Counted from the stretch's first letter, positions 32,873 through 42,118 are shown. The stretch is 49,071 nt of DNA from Alsobacter sp040380755 (GCA_040380755.1 JBEIIL010000007.1:1-49071); one strand, 5' to 3'. Numbers and translations: made by a program. Notes: a model not told the origin generated them from the letters alone.

Positions 32873-33733
32873 ATGCCCGACACCAAGGTCATCGCCTATC
32901 AGGGCGAACCCGGCGCCAATTCGCACATCGCCTGCCGCGAGGTGTATCCGGACTGGGAGCCGCTGCCCTGCGCCACCTTCGAGGATGCCTTCGCGGCACT
33001 GGCCGACGGCAGCGCCGGGCTCGGCATGATCCCGATCGAGAACTCGATCGCCGGCCGTGTCGCCGACATCCACCATTTCCTGCCGGCCTCGGGCCTTCAC
33101 ATCATCGGCGAGTTCTTCCTGCCGATCCATTTCCAGCTGCTCGCGCTGCCGGGCGCCACGCTGGAGACGCTGCGGACGGTCTACAGCCACGTCCATGCGC
33201 TCGGGCAGTGCCGCAAGATCATCCGTCGCCTCGGTCTCAGGCCCGTGATCACTGGCGATACGGCTGGCTCGGCGCGCGAAGTGGCGGAGTGGCGGGATCC
33301 GACCCGGGCCTCGCTGGCCACCGCGCTCGCCGGCGAGATCTACGGCCTCGAAACGCTTGCCAGTGATGTCGAGGACGAGACACACAACACCACGCGTTTC
33401 GTCGTGCTGTCGCGGACCCCGGTCTGGGCCGCAACCGGCAATGGCCCGACGGTGACCACCTTCCTGTTCCGCGTCCGCAACGTCCCGGCCGCGCTCTACA
33501 AGGCGCTCGGCGGCTTTGCCACCAACAGCGTCAACATGACGAAGCTCGAGAGCTACATGGTCGATGGCGAGTTCTCCGCCACCCAGTTCCTCGCCGATGT
33601 CGACGGCCATCCCGACGATCGGTCGCTGAAGCTCGCCCTTGAGGAACTGGCCTTCTTCTCCAAGGAGGTCCGCGTACTGGGCGTCTACCCGGCCCACCCG
33701 TTCCGCATCGCCAGCCAGCTGGCCGGGGCCTGA
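32873..33733 (+). CDS. pheA: Prephenate dehydratase
   Basis: Converts prephenate to phenylpyruvate in phenylalanine synthesis. 286 aa, the monofunctional type without a chorismate mutase domain. The catalytic domain includes YQGEPGANSH, MIPIENSIAGRV and the essential TRF (174-176) in HNTTRFVVLS. An ACT domain follows from about residue 190 for allosteric control; its ESRP motif reads ESYM (KLESYMVDG), a form I associate with alphaproteobacterial enzymes. The gene starts at ATG 32873 right after kdsB and is four bases before the GNAT gene. Confidence 0.94.
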   Translation: MPDTKVIAYQGEPGANSHIACREVYPDWEPLPCATFEDAFAALADGSAGLGMIPIENSIAGRVADIHHFLPASGLHIIGEFFLPIHFQLLALPGATLETLRTVYSHVHALGQCRKIIRRLGLRPVITGDTAGSAREVAEWRDPTRASLATALAGEIYGLETLASDVEDETHNTTRFVVLSRTPVWAATGNGPTVTTFLFRVRNVPAALYKALGGFATNSVNMTKLESYMVDGEFSATQFLADVDGHPDDRSLKLALEELAFFSKEVRVLGVYPAHPFRIASQLAGA

Positions 33734-33737
33734 CACC

Positions 33738-34244
33738 GTGGCCAGGGTCGTTGTCCGACCCGCGCGGGACGACGACGCCGCGGCGATCGCCCGGGTCCAC
33801 TGGCCGTCCTGGCAGGAGACCTATGCGGGCCTGATGCCCCGAGCCCTGCTGGACGCTACCACGCTGGCTCTGCGGCTTGCCCAATGGCCGGAGTGGCTGG
33901 CGGCGCACCGGCCAAGTGGCATGCCGCTCGTGGCCGAGCTGGACGGGACCGTCTCCGGCATCGCCCTGGTGGCGCCGGCGCGCGATCCTTTGCTCGGCAC
34001 GCCGCTGGAACTCGGTCTCTGCTATGTGCTGGCGGCTGTTCACTGCCGCGGCGTCGGCCGGGCGTTGATCGGCGGCTGTTCCAGCTGGCTGGCCGCTCGC
34101 GGCGGCGGAGCGGTGGGACTCTGGGTCGTGGACGGCAACGATCAGGCCGAGGCGTTCTATGTGGCGATGGGCGCGCGGCGCACCGGCGTTGTCCGCACGG
34201 AGACGGTCCGCGGTCACGAACTGTCCGAGTTCGCTATGGCGTGA
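33738..34244 (+). CDS. GNAT-family N-acetyltransferase
   Basis: A 168-aa acetyltransferase. The start is taken as GTG at 33738, four bases after the pheA stop; an earlier frame start at 33639 would lie inside pheA. N-terminal VRPARDDDAAAIARVHW and WQETYAGLMP are typical GNAT beta1-alpha1 elements. The acetyl-CoA loop is CRGVGRALIGG (RxxGxA), and LWVVDGNDQAEAFYVAMGAR forms motif B. The acceptor substrate is unknown. Confidence 0.88.
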   Translation: MARVVVRPARDDDAAAIARVHWPSWQETYAGLMPRALLDATTLALRLAQWPEWLAAHRPSGMPLVAELDGTVSGIALVAPARDPLLGTPLELGLCYVLAAVHCRGVGRALIGGCSSWLAARGGGAVGLWVVDGNDQAEAFYVAMGARRTGVVRTETVRGHELSEFAMA

Positions 34245-34331
34245 GACAGTCTGGGCGGTCAACGCGACATGCGCGTCACATAGCGGCAGCGCCGAATTGA
34301 CCGCCGCCGCGCGCAGCATTATGTGCGCACG

Positions 34332-34850
34332 ATGACCATCCGTCCGATCCTCGTTATCCCCGAGCCCAAGCTGCGCCAGGTCTCCGCCCCGGTGGCGAAA
34401 CTCGACCGCACGCTGGCATCGCTGATCGACGACATGTTCTCCACCATGTACGACGCGCCCGGGATCGGGCTGGCGGCGATCCAGGTCGGCGTGCCGCTGC
34501 GGCTGATCACCATCGACGTCGCCCGCAAGGACGAGCCCCGCAAGCCGCTGGCGCTGGTCAACCCCGAGATCGTCTGGTCGTCCGAAGACACGGCGACCTA
34601 CGAGGAGGGGTGCCTGTCGATCCCCGACTATTACGAGGAGGTCGAGCGCCCCGCCCGCGTCAAGGTGCGGTTCACCGACCGCGACGGCGCCTCCTGCGAG
34701 ATCGACGCCGACGGCATCCTCTCCACCTGCCTGCAGCATGAGATCGACCATCTCGAGGGTCGCCTGTTCATCGATCACATCTCCCGTCTCAAGCGCGAGC
34801 GCGTGATCAAGAAGTTCGCCAAGCTCGCCCGCCGCGAGCAGGGCAGCTAA
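34332..34850 (+). CDS. def: Peptide deformylase
   Basis: Iron/zinc hydrolase that removes the formyl group from nascent proteins; 172 aa. All three motifs are intact: GIGLAAIQVG, EGCLSIP (metal ligand C94) and QHEIDHLEG (H136, E137, H140). ATG at 34332 is preferred to an in-frame GTG at 34323 because it yields the common MTIRPILVIP beginning. It forms a unit with fmt (29 bases later) and truA. The 87 bases upstream hold nothing recognised beyond a likely promoter. Confidence 0.96.
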   Translation: MTIRPILVIPEPKLRQVSAPVAKLDRTLASLIDDMFSTMYDAPGIGLAAIQVGVPLRLITIDVARKDEPRKPLALVNPEIVWSSEDTATYEEGCLSIPDYYEEVERPARVKVRFTDRDGASCEIDADGILSTCLQHEIDHLEGRLFIDHISRLKRERVIKKFAKLARREQGS

Positions 34851-34879
34851 CCGACAAGACCACGGCGCGAGGACTGCCG

Positions 34880-35809
34880 ATGCTGCGCGTCGTCTTCATG
34901 GGCACGCCCGATTTTGCCGTGCCGACGCTGTCCGAGATCGTCGGCCATGGCCATGAGGTGGTCGCCGCCTACACGCGGGCGCCGGCGCCGGCAGGCCGTG
35001 GCATGGCGCTGCGCCCCTCGCCGGTGCAGGCAGCGGCGGAGCGGTTCGGGATTCCGGTCGCGACCCCCGCCAGCCTGCGCGGCGACGAGGCTGCCGCCGC
35101 CTTTGCGGTACACGATGCCGATGTCGCCGTGGTGGTGGCGTACGGCATGATCCTGCCGGAGAGCATCCTGTCGCTGCCGCGCCTGGGCTGCCTCAATCTG
35201 CACGGCTCGCTGCTGCCGCGCTGGCGCGGCGCCGCCCCCATCCAGCGCGCCGTCATGGCGGGCGATCCGGAGACCGGCGTGGCGGTGATGCAGATGGAGA
35301 AGGGTCTCGACACCGGGCCCGTCGCCATGGTCGAGCGCCTCGCCATCGGCCCTGATATGACCGCCGGCGAGGTCCATGACCGGCTGGCCATCCTCGGCGC
35401 CGACCTGATGGCGCGGGCGCTGGCCGCACTGTCGCGCGGCGGCCTCGGTTTCACGCCACAGCCCGCCGAGGGCGTCACCTATGCGGCGAAGATCGCCAAC
35501 GAGGATGCACGGGTCGACTGGACCGAGGCGGCAATTCGGGTCCACGACCGCGTCCGCGGCCTGTCGCCCTTTCCCGGCGCCTTTGCGACCATCGACCTCG
35601 GCCGCGGCCCCGAACGACTCAAGATCCTGCGCACCGCCCGCGTGGAGGGCGCAGGTCCTGCCGGCACGGTGTTGGACGCCGCCCTGACGGTCGCCTGCGG
35701 CGAGGGCGCCGTGCGGCTGCTGCAGGTCCAGCGCGCCGGGGCGCGGGCGATGCCGGCCGACGAGTTCCTGCGTGGCGTGCCGGTCCCGGCCGGCACGAGG
35801 CTCGGCTGA
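34880..35809 (+). CDS. fmt: Methionyl-tRNA formyltransferase
   Basis: Formylates Met-tRNA(fMet) using 10-formyl-tetrahydrofolate; 309 aa. FMGTPDFAVP at the start, the catalytic block LNLHGSLLPRWRGAAPIQRA (with Asn, His), EKGLDTGPVAM and the C-terminal OB-like domain with IRVHDRVRGLSPFPGAF. GAGG lies 7 bases before ATG 34880. It shares one base with the truA start (TGATG). Confidence 0.96.
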   Translation: MLRVVFMGTPDFAVPTLSEIVGHGHEVVAAYTRAPAPAGRGMALRPSPVQAAAERFGIPVATPASLRGDEAAAAFAVHDADVAVVVAYGMILPESILSLPRLGCLNLHGSLLPRWRGAAPIQRAVMAGDPETGVAVMQMEKGLDTGPVAMVERLAIGPDMTAGEVHDRLAILGADLMARALAALSRGGLGFTPQPAEGVTYAAKIANEDARVDWTEAAIRVHDRVRGLSPFPGAFATIDLGRGPERLKILRTARVEGAGPAGTVLDAALTVACGEGAVRLLQVQRAGARAMPADEFLRGVPVPAGTRLG

Positions 35810-36567
35810 TGCCGCGATACCGGCTGCTGATCGAGTATGACGGCTCCCCCTTCGTCGGCTGGCAGTTCCAGGCCAACGGCGCCACCGTCCAGCAGGCGCT
35901 GGAGGACGCCATCGCCCGCTTCAGCGGCGAACAGGTGCGCATCCAGGGGGCCGGCCGGACCGACACCGGCGTTCATGCCAGCGGCCAGGTGGCGCATGTC
36001 GACCTCGCGCGCGACTGGCCGACCGATGTGGTCCGCGATGCCGTCAACGCCCATCTGCGGCCTGCGCCGGTCGCGATTCTGGCAGCAGCCCGCGTGCCCG
36101 GCACGTTCAACGCCCGCACCTCGGCCGTGAAGCGGCATTATGTCTACCGGATCGTGGCGCGCCGCGCGCCGCTGGCGCTTGACGCCAACCGGGCCTGGCA
36201 CATCAAGCACCGGCTCGACGCCGCCGCCATGCATGACGCCGCCCAGCTGCTTGTCGGCCGGCACGATTTCACCACCTTCCGCGCCGCCGAGTGCCAGGCG
36301 GTCAGCCCGGTGAAGTCGATCGACCGTCTCGATGTCGAGCGGATCGGCGACGAGGTGCGGGTCCACGCCTCGGCGCGCTCGTTCCTGCACCACCAGGTGC
36401 GCTCGATCGTCGGTTCGCTGCAGCTCGTCGGTTCGGACCGCTGGACCCCGGACGACCTCGGCGCCGCGCTGGCGGCACGTGACCGCAGCCGCTGCGGCCC
36501 GATGGCGCCGGCCTGCGGCCTGTATCTGATCGGCGTCGACTACCCGCCTACAGATACGACAGGCTGA
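35809..36567 (+). CDS. truA: tRNA pseudouridine synthase A
   Basis: Makes pseudouridine at positions 38-40 of the tRNA anticodon arm; 252 aa. Catalytic D52 is in GAGRTDTGVHASGQ. YDGSPFVGWQ, FNARTSAVKRHYVYRI and SFLHHQVRSIVGSLQLVG are further family motifs. It is translationally coupled to fmt. The last 20 bases overlap the convergent membrane-protein gene (36548-36567). Confidence 0.95.
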   Translation: MPRYRLLIEYDGSPFVGWQFQANGATVQQALEDAIARFSGEQVRIQGAGRTDTGVHASGQVAHVDLARDWPTDVVRDAVNAHLRPAPVAILAAARVPGTFNARTSAVKRHYVYRIVARRAPLALDANRAWHIKHRLDAAAMHDAAQLLVGRHDFTTFRAAECQAVSPVKSIDRLDVERIGDEVRVHASARSFLHHQVRSIVGSLQLVGSDRWTPDDLGAALAARDRSRCGPMAPACGLYLIGVDYPPTDTTG

Positions 36568-37129
36568 GCCCGACCACGCCGCTCAGGCCTAGGTCGACCA
36601 GGACCAGCAGGGCCGCCACGCCACCCGAAATGCCGAGCGCCGCCTTGGCCAGGAACCAGCGGTGATGCGCCACGATCACCGTGAAGGCGGTGGCATACAC
36701 CACCGCCAGGCTGCCGGTCGCCAGGCCGAGCACATACAGGGCCTGGGGCACGGACAGCATGATCGTCGCCAGCACGACCGACCAGTTCCAGGCGACGATA
36801 TAGCCGATATAGCGATGGCCAAGGCCCAGCCGTCGCACGATGGCGATCATCGCCAGCGGGAACACCAGCCAGCCACCCAGGAGGGCCAGGATATGGGTGG
36901 CGACGATGCCGCCATCGGCGAACAGGCCCGCCTCCAGCGGCAGCCCGGCGCGGAGCCGGTCCTCCGCTAGCGCAATCACGAAGGCGGGGGCGGTCAGCAG
37001 CATGGCGGCGAAGGATCGCCAGAACCCGGCGATGCTGACCTCGAACGCCTTCATGCCGGTGGCGTCCCGGCTCATCAGCCTGTAGGAGCCGGCCAGCGAG
37101 CGGCCGATCTCGTCCGCGGACAGGATCAT
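36548..37129 (-). CDS. Integral membrane protein of unknown function
   Basis: 193 aa with about five hydrophobic helices (LLTAPAFVIALA, ATHILALLGGWLVFPLAMIA, VVLATIMLSVPQALYVLGLA, GSLAVVYATAFTVIVA, GVAALLVLVDLGLSGVVGL). The N-terminus MILSADEIGRSLAGSYRL is cytoplasmic and precedes FEVSIAGFWRSF. ATG 37129 is chosen because GGAG lies 7 bases upstream; ATG 37135 would be only one base from it. No family could be named; the fold resembles short Yip1-type or hypothetical alphaproteobacterial membrane proteins found beside truA. The gene end overlaps truA tail to tail. Confidence 0.7.
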   Translation of the reverse strand: MILSADEIGRSLAGSYRLMSRDATGMKAFEVSIAGFWRSFAAMLLTAPAFVIALAEDRLRAGLPLEAGLFADGGIVATHILALLGGWLVFPLAMIAIVRRLGLGHRYIGYIVAWNWSVVLATIMLSVPQALYVLGLATGSLAVVYATAFTVIVAHHRWFLAKAALGISGGVAALLVLVDLGLSGVVGLSLSYL

Positions 37130-37238
37130 GCGCATGCTCCGTTGCAGCACTGCAAAAGAAGATCACCGAATACGACTTTCGTCGAGGGTGGATGCGCAGC
37201 GTTAACGGCTTGTGAACGACGACCGTTCCCGCCGACCC

Positions 37239-38417
37239 TCAGGCGAAGTAACGCGCCAGAATGGCGCGATAGACCGCTTCGAGCGCGACGATGTCGGCAA
37301 TGGCGGCATGCTCGTCGATCTGATGCATGGTGCGGCCCACGAGGCCAAACTCCACCACCGGGCAATGGTCCTTGATGAACCGTGCATCCGAGGTGCCGCC
37401 CGTCGTCGACAGGGTCGGGACCGTCCCCGTGACCGCCGTGACAGCCTCGGAGACGATCGACACGAAGGGCCCGGGCGCCGTCAGGAACGCGGCCGAATTG
37501 CTTGGATCGAAACTGATCTGGTAACGCACCGCATTGCCGGCCGCACGGTCGAGCCGGCCGCGGATCTCGGCCGCCAGGCTCTGGTCCGTCCACAGATCAT
37601 TGAAGCGGGTGTTGAACACCGCATGCGCCCGCGCCGGGATCACGTTGGTGGACGGGTTGCCGACGTCGACCGTGACGACCTCGAGATTGGACGGGCTGAA
37701 ATGTGCCGTGCCCTGGTCGAGCGGCGTCGCCAGCAGCGCGTCGACGAGCCGCAGCAGCCCGCGGATCGGGTTGTCGGCGAGGTGCGGGTAGGCGACATGG
37801 CCCTGCGTGCCCTCGACGGTCAGGCGGCCGGTCAGCGATCCGCGGCGGCCGATCTTGATCATCTCGCCGAACCGGTCGGGATTGGTCGGCTCGCCCAGCA
37901 CGCAATGGTCGAAGCGCTCGCCGCGCGCCTTCGCCCAGTCCAGCAGCTTCACCGTGCCGTTGACCGCCGGCCCTTCCTCGTCGCCCGTGATCAGGAACGC
38001 AATCGCGCCGGGGATAGCCCCGCAGCAGGCGTCAAGGTGGTTCAGGACGGCTGACACCGAAGCGGCCACGCCGCCCTTCATGTCGGTCGCACCGCGACCA
38101 TACAGCAGGCCGTCGGCGATCTCGCCACCGAACGGGTCGCGGCTCCAGCGCGCGGCATCGCCCGGCGGCACCACGTCGGTGTGACCGGCGAACACCAGGC
38201 CGGGCCCGTCCGCGCCGATGCGCGCGTACAAATTGGTGATATCGGGCGTGCCAGACTCGGCAAAAACCGGCAGCTGCACGGCGAAGCCGGCCGTTTCGAG
38301 GACGCTGGCCAGCAGCGCCAGCGCCCCTCCCTCCGCCGGCGTCACTGACGGGCAGCGCACCAGCGCCTGGGTGAGCGCGACAGGGTCGCGCGGATCGAAG
38401 GTGAGGGCGGCCTGCAC
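37239..38417 (-). CDS. dapE: Succinyl-diaminopimelate desuccinylase
   Basis: Di-zinc peptidase of the M20 family in lysine and peptidoglycan precursor synthesis; 392 aa. Metal and catalytic residues are visible in VFAGHTDVVPPGD, GRGATDMKGG, ITGDEEGPAV (catalytic Glu pair), and near the end in TTGGTSDARFI and VEFGLVGRTMH. The start is taken as GTG at 38417, five bases after the dapD stop, since the open frame further upstream is antisense noise within dapD. Works directly after DapD (with DapC) in the succinylase branch. Confidence 0.94.
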   Translation of the reverse strand: MQAALTFDPRDPVALTQALVRCPSVTPAEGGALALLASVLETAGFAVQLPVFAESGTPDITNLYARIGADGPGLVFAGHTDVVPPGDAARWSRDPFGGEIADGLLYGRGATDMKGGVAASVSAVLNHLDACCGAIPGAIAFLITGDEEGPAVNGTVKLLDWAKARGERFDHCVLGEPTNPDRFGEMIKIGRRGSLTGRLTVEGTQGHVAYPHLADNPIRGLLRLVDALLATPLDQGTAHFSPSNLEVVTVDVGNPSTNVIPARAHAVFNTRFNDLWTDQSLAAEIRGRLDRAAGNAVRYQISFDPSNSAAFLTAPGPFVSIVSEAVTAVTGTVPTLSTTGGTSDARFIKDHCPVVEFGLVGRTMHQIDEHAAIADIVALEAVYRAILARYFA

Positions 38418-38422
38418 GCGGC

Positions 38423-39265
38423 TCAGTCGCGCAGCAGCTCGTTGATGCTGGTCTTCGATCGCGTGCGCTCGTCGACCTTCTTGACGATGACGGCGCAGTA
38501 GAGCGATGGGCCGGGCGTCCCGTCGGGGAACGGCTTGCCGGGCATCGTCCCGGAGACGACAACCGAATAGGGCGGCACGATCCCCATGTGGATCTCGCCG
38601 GTGGCCCGGTCGACGATCTTGGTCGACATGCCGATATAGACGCCCATGCCGAGCACGGCGCCCTGGCACACCCGCACGCCTTCGACCACCTCCGAGCGCG
38701 CGCCGATGAAGCAGTCGTCCTCGATCACCACGGGGCCGGCCTGCAGCGGCTCCAGCACGCCGCCGATGCCGACACCGCCCGACAGGTGGCAGTTCTTGCC
38801 GATCTGTGCGCAGGAGCCGACGGTTGCCCAGGTGTCGACCATCGTGTTCGCGCCCACATGCGCGCCGATATTGACGAAGGACGGCATCAGCACAACGTTG
38901 GGCCCGATATAGGCCCCGCGACGCACCGTGCAGTTGGGCACCGCCCGGAAGCCGGCATCGCGAAAGCGGTTCTCGCCCCAGCCCTCGAACTTCGACGGCA
39001 CCTTGTCCCACCAGGATGCCTCACCGGGGCCGTTGCCCATGATCCGGTTGTCGTTCAGGCGGAACGACAGCAGCACGGCTTTCTTCAGCCACTGATTGAC
39101 GACCCAGCCGTCGGCGGCCGGCTCGGCCACCCGCAGCGTGCCGCTGTCGAGATGCTCGAGCGTCCAGTCGACAGCCTCGCGCACCTCGCCCTTGGTCGAG
39201 AACCCGATTTCGGTACGCATCTCCCAGGCGTGGTCGATGATGGCGGCGATGGCGGTGTGCGGCAT
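38423..39265 (-). CDS. dapD: Tetrahydrodipicolinate N-succinyltransferase
   Basis: Trimeric left-handed beta-helix acyltransferase; 280 aa. Hexapeptide repeats run from about residue 105 to 205 (for example RRGAYIGPNVVLMPSFVNIG, VGANTMVDTWATVGS, GVGIGGVLEPLQAGPVVIED, CFIGARSEVVEGV). It succinylates tetrahydrodipicolinate using succinyl-CoA. Cotranscribed with dapE, 5 bases apart. The gap to the upstream HAD gene is 58 bases. Confidence 0.96.
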   Translation of the reverse strand: MPHTAIAAIIDHAWEMRTEIGFSTKGEVREAVDWTLEHLDSGTLRVAEPAADGWVVNQWLKKAVLLSFRLNDNRIMGNGPGEASWWDKVPSKFEGWGENRFRDAGFRAVPNCTVRRGAYIGPNVVLMPSFVNIGAHVGANTMVDTWATVGSCAQIGKNCHLSGGVGIGGVLEPLQAGPVVIEDDCFIGARSEVVEGVRVCQGAVLGMGVYIGMSTKIVDRATGEIHMGIVPPYSVVVSGTMPGKPFPDGTPGPSLYCAVIVKKVDERTRSKTSINELLRD

Positions 39266-39323
39266 GGCGGGGGTCCGGCGCTGGCGTGATCCTGCGCGTC
39301 CTTAGCAACGCAGCGCGCGCCTG

Positions 39324-40076
39324 TCACGCCGCCGTCGGTCGCGGCGGCAGCCGGCGCAGGAAGCCGGCGAGGTCGGTGGTGGTGTGATGCACGTAGGGCG
39401 CGCTGACGGCCGCCTGCTCGTGCGCATCGCGGAACGGGTCGAACACCTTCGGCAGCACCAGCGTCGTCGTCATGCCCAGCGCGGCCGGCACGACGAGGTT
39501 CTTGGCCAGATCCTCGAACATGGCGGCGCGTGTGGGATCGACCTGGTGCCGGTCGAGGAAGCGCTCATAGGTGCGCGCCTCGGGTTTGGGGACAAAATTA
39601 GCGGCCTCGATGTCGAAGATCTCCTCGAAATGCCCGAGGATGCCGAGTTTTCCTGCAACATTGCGGGCATGCTGCTCCGAGCCATTGGTCAGGATCAGCT
39701 TGCGGCCCGGCAGCACCGCGATGGCATCGCCGAGGCCCGGATCGGCATCGAGCAGCGACAGGTCGATCTGGTGGGCGAAGTCGAGGAACTCCGCCGGCTC
39801 GATGGCGTGCTCCTCCATCAGGCCTTTCAGGGTCGTCCCGTAGGTCTGGTAGTAGTATTTCTGCAGCGCCCGGGCGGACAGCCCGTCAATGCCGAAGAAA
39901 TCCGTCACGAACAGCGTGATGCGCGCATCCACCTGCGGCCAGAGCTGGGCCTCGTGCGGGTAAAGCGTGTTGTCGAGGTCGAAGATCCAGCAATCGACAT
40001 GGTCGAAGCCGGTCGCCGTGGCGTCATCGGGGAGGGTAGGGGGAGGGAAGGCCTGGGTCATCGGACCTGCATTCAT
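39324..40076 (-). CDS. Pyrimidine 5'-nucleotidase-type HAD hydrolase (SSM1/Sdt1 family)
   Basis: 250-aa haloacid-dehalogenase phosphatase. Motif I is CWIFDLDNTLYPHE with D33 and D35; motif II LILTNGSEQHARN; motif III with Lys in NFVPKPEARTYERF; motif IV AAMFEDLAKNLVVP. The FDLDNTLYP signature and the helical cap (ALQKYYYQTYGTTLKGLM) are typical of SSM1/Phm8-like nucleotidases. The start is uncertain: ATG 40076 and ATG 40061 are both in frame and neither has a good ribosome binding site. It lies between argB and dapD, a common alphaproteobacterial order. Confidence 0.85.
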   Translation of the reverse strand: MNAGPMTQAFPPPTLPDDATATGFDHVDCWIFDLDNTLYPHEAQLWPQVDARITLFVTDFFGIDGLSARALQKYYYQTYGTTLKGLMEEHAIEPAEFLDFAHQIDLSLLDADPGLGDAIAVLPGRKLILTNGSEQHARNVAGKLGILGHFEEIFDIEAANFVPKPEARTYERFLDRHQVDPTRAAMFEDLAKNLVVPAALGMTTTLVLPKVFDPFRDAHEQAAVSAPYVHHTTTDLAGFLRRLPPRPTAA

Positions 40077-40151
40077 TCCCGCCGAAGCCGTCGGGAGTGT
40101 GGTGGGAGGGAGATCCTGCCGCCACGCCCGTTAAGGAAGCGAAACCGCCGG

Positions 40152-41042
40152 TCAGCGCGTGATCAGTGTTCCGGCACCGTGATCGGTGAGGAGCTCCAGC
40201 AGCACCGCGTGCGGCACCTTGCCGTCGAGGATCACCACGCCCTCGACGCCCTGCTCGAGGGCGTAGATGCAGGTCTCGACCTTGGGGATCATGCCGGCCG
40301 TGATCGTCCCGTCGGCAATCAGCGCCCGGCACTGCTCGACGGTCAGCTCCTTGATCAGCTGTTTGTTCTTGTCGAGCACGCCCGGCACGTCGGTGAGCAG
40401 CAGCAGACGCTTGGCCCGCAACGCCCCGGCAATGGCGCCGGCAAACGTGTCGGCATTGACATTGTAGGTCTGGCCGTCGGACCCGTTGGCGACCGGTGCC
40501 AGCACCGGGATCACCTCGCGGCCGAGCAGCGCGTCGAGAACCGTGCGATCGACCTTCTCGGGTTCGCCGACGAAGCCGAGGTCGATGGCCTTCTCGATGT
40601 TGCTGTCGGGATCGATCACGGTGCGCAGCACCTTGCGGGCGATCACCATGTTGCCGTCCTTGCCGCACAGCCCGATGGCGCGGCCGCCCTCGCTGTTGAT
40701 GAAGCCGACGATCTGCTTGTTGATCAGGCCGGCCAGCACCATCTCGACGACCTCGACCGTCGCCTTGTCGGTGACGCGAAGACCGGCCGAGAACTCGCTC
40801 TTGATCCCGAGCTTGGTCAGCATGGCGCCGATCTGCGGGCCGCCGCCATGGACCACGACCGGGTTCACCCCGGACTGTTCGAGCAGGATCATGTCGCGGG
40901 CGAAGTCGCGCGCCACCTGCTCGTTGCCCATGGCGTGGCCGCCATATTTCACCACGACGGTGGCTTCGTCGTAGCGCAGCATGTGGGGCAGGGCCTGCAC
41001 GAGGATCTGGGCCTGCAGGTGGGGGTCGAGGATGTCGGTCAT
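40152..41042 (-). CDS. argB: Acetylglutamate kinase
   Basis: Phosphorylates N-acetylglutamate in arginine synthesis; 296 aa from ATG 41042 (ATG 41054 would add MRLP). The amino-acid-kinase motifs VVVKYGGHAMGN, VVHGGGPQIGAML, VPVLAPVANGSDGQTYNVNA and LLLTDVPGVLDKNKQLI are intact. The long N-terminal helix preceding the kinase fold (DPHLQAQILVQALPHMLRYD) is the type seen in hexameric, arginine-inhibited enzymes. Confidence 0.95.
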   Translation of the reverse strand: MTDILDPHLQAQILVQALPHMLRYDEATVVVKYGGHAMGNEQVARDFARDMILLEQSGVNPVVVHGGGPQIGAMLTKLGIKSEFSAGLRVTDKATVEVVEMVLAGLINKQIVGFINSEGGRAIGLCGKDGNMVIARKVLRTVIDPDSNIEKAIDLGFVGEPEKVDRTVLDALLGREVIPVLAPVANGSDGQTYNVNADTFAGAIAGALRAKRLLLLTDVPGVLDKNKQLIKELTVEQCRALIADGTITAGMIPKVETCIYALEQGVEGVVILDGKVPHAVLLELLTDHGAGTLITR

Positions 41043-41078
41043 GGGCAATCGCATGGCTCGGTCGAGGGCTCGCGAGGT

Positions 41079-41468
41079 TTAGCGCAATCCGTTTCCGCTG
41101 TCGCCCCGCCGCGTGCCGAATGCGCCTGCCGCAGCGACCAGCCAGCCGAGGATCATCAGTGTGCCGCCGGACGGCGCCGCCATCGGAAACGGTCGGACGC
41201 CGGCGAGGTCACCAAGCGCCAGGGTTCCGGCAAACAGGGCCGTTCCCAGGCCGGCCAGTCCGGCGCCCGCAAGGGTGATCCGCGGCGAACCCGCGACAGT
41301 CGCGGCCGCGGCCGCAAGCGCCGGCAGCGCCGCGGCGTGCACCAGCAGCATCTGCGCCGCGGCGGCCAGGTTCGGGCCGCCGCGATGCGCCGCGACGGCC
41401 GCCAGCGCAACGCCGGCCGCGCCGGCGAGGCCCCCGGCCGCCAGCACGATCCGGGCCGTCCGGGTCAC
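41079..41468 (-). CDS. DUF423 family small membrane protein
   Basis: 129 aa with four predicted membrane helices. Family marks are the AAHRG and LLVHAAALPAL segments (variants of GAHGL and YHxxHALAL), FAGTLALGDLAG, and FPMAAPSGGTLMILGWLVAA. Function unknown in all bacteria. It overlaps the engB stop by four bases (41465-41468), so the two are coupled, with engB upstream. Confidence 0.85.
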   Translation of the reverse strand: MTRTARIVLAAGGLAGAAGVALAAVAAHRGGPNLAAAAQMLLVHAAALPALAAAAATVAGSPRITLAGAGLAGLGTALFAGTLALGDLAGVRPFPMAAPSGGTLMILGWLVAAAGAFGTRRGDSGNGLR

Positions 41469-42118
41469 AGTTCGCCGCGCTCGGCGAGCAGGCGGGCGAT
41501 GCCGGTCCGCAGCTCGGCCACGCCGAGATTGTCGCGGCTCGACGTCAGCAGGATCTCGGGATAGGCCGCCGGGCGTCGCGCGATCGCGGCCTGCGTGGCG
41601 GCCAGGCGCGCCACCCGGTCGGCGGCTTTCACCTCGTCGGCCTTGGTCAGCACGATCTGGTAGGACACGGCGGACTTGTCCAGCGTATCCAGCACCGCAT
41701 CGTCAACCGGTTTGAACCCGTGCCGGGCATCGACCAGCACAAACACGCGGGCCAGGTTGGCCCGGCCGCGCAGATAGTCGTGGATCAGCCCCGTCCAGGC
41801 CGCCACCTTCTCCTTGCCGACGGCCGCATAGCCGTAGCCCGGCATGTCCACCATGGTGAAACGGCCGGCGACATCGAAGAAGTTGAGCTGCTGGGTGCGT
41901 CCCGGTGTATGCGACGTCCGGGCCAGTGTCTTGCGGCCGGTCAGCGCGTTGACGAGGCTCGACTTGCCGACATTGGATCGGCCGGCAAACGCGATCTCGA
42001 GGCCCTTCATCGGCGGCAGGCCGTCAATGTCGACGGCCGCAAAGAAAAATCCGGCCTCCCCGGCAAACAGCTTGCGGCCTGCCTCCGTGAGGGCGGGATC
42101 CTCAGCAGCGGTGCTCAC
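41465..42118 (-). CDS. engB: Ribosome biogenesis GTP-binding protein YihA/YsxC (EngB)
   Basis: Essential small GTPase for 50S assembly; 217 aa. G1 GRSNVGKS (46-53), G2 HTPGRTQQLNFF, G3 DMPGYGYA, G4 LTKADEV, G5 region LTSSRDNLG. The start overlaps the yidC stop by four bases. Upstream partner is yidC, as in many alphaproteobacteria. Confidence 0.96.
   Translation of the reverse strand: MSTAAEDPALTEAGRKLFAGEAGFFFAAVDIDGLPPMKGLEIAFAGRSNVGKSSLVNALTGRKTLARTSHTPGRTQQLNFFDVAGRFTMVDMPGYGYAAVGKEKVAAWTGLIHDYLRGRANLARVFVLVDARHGFKPVDDAVLDTLDKSAVSYQIVLTKADEVKAADRVARLAATQAAIARRPAAYPEILLTSSRDNLGVAELRTGIARLLAERGEL

Noticed and set aside
39384..41564. Long plus-strand frame opposite the HAD, argB and DUF423 genes
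   Set aside because: Spans several real minus-strand genes; composition is typical of antisense GC-rich shadow translation.
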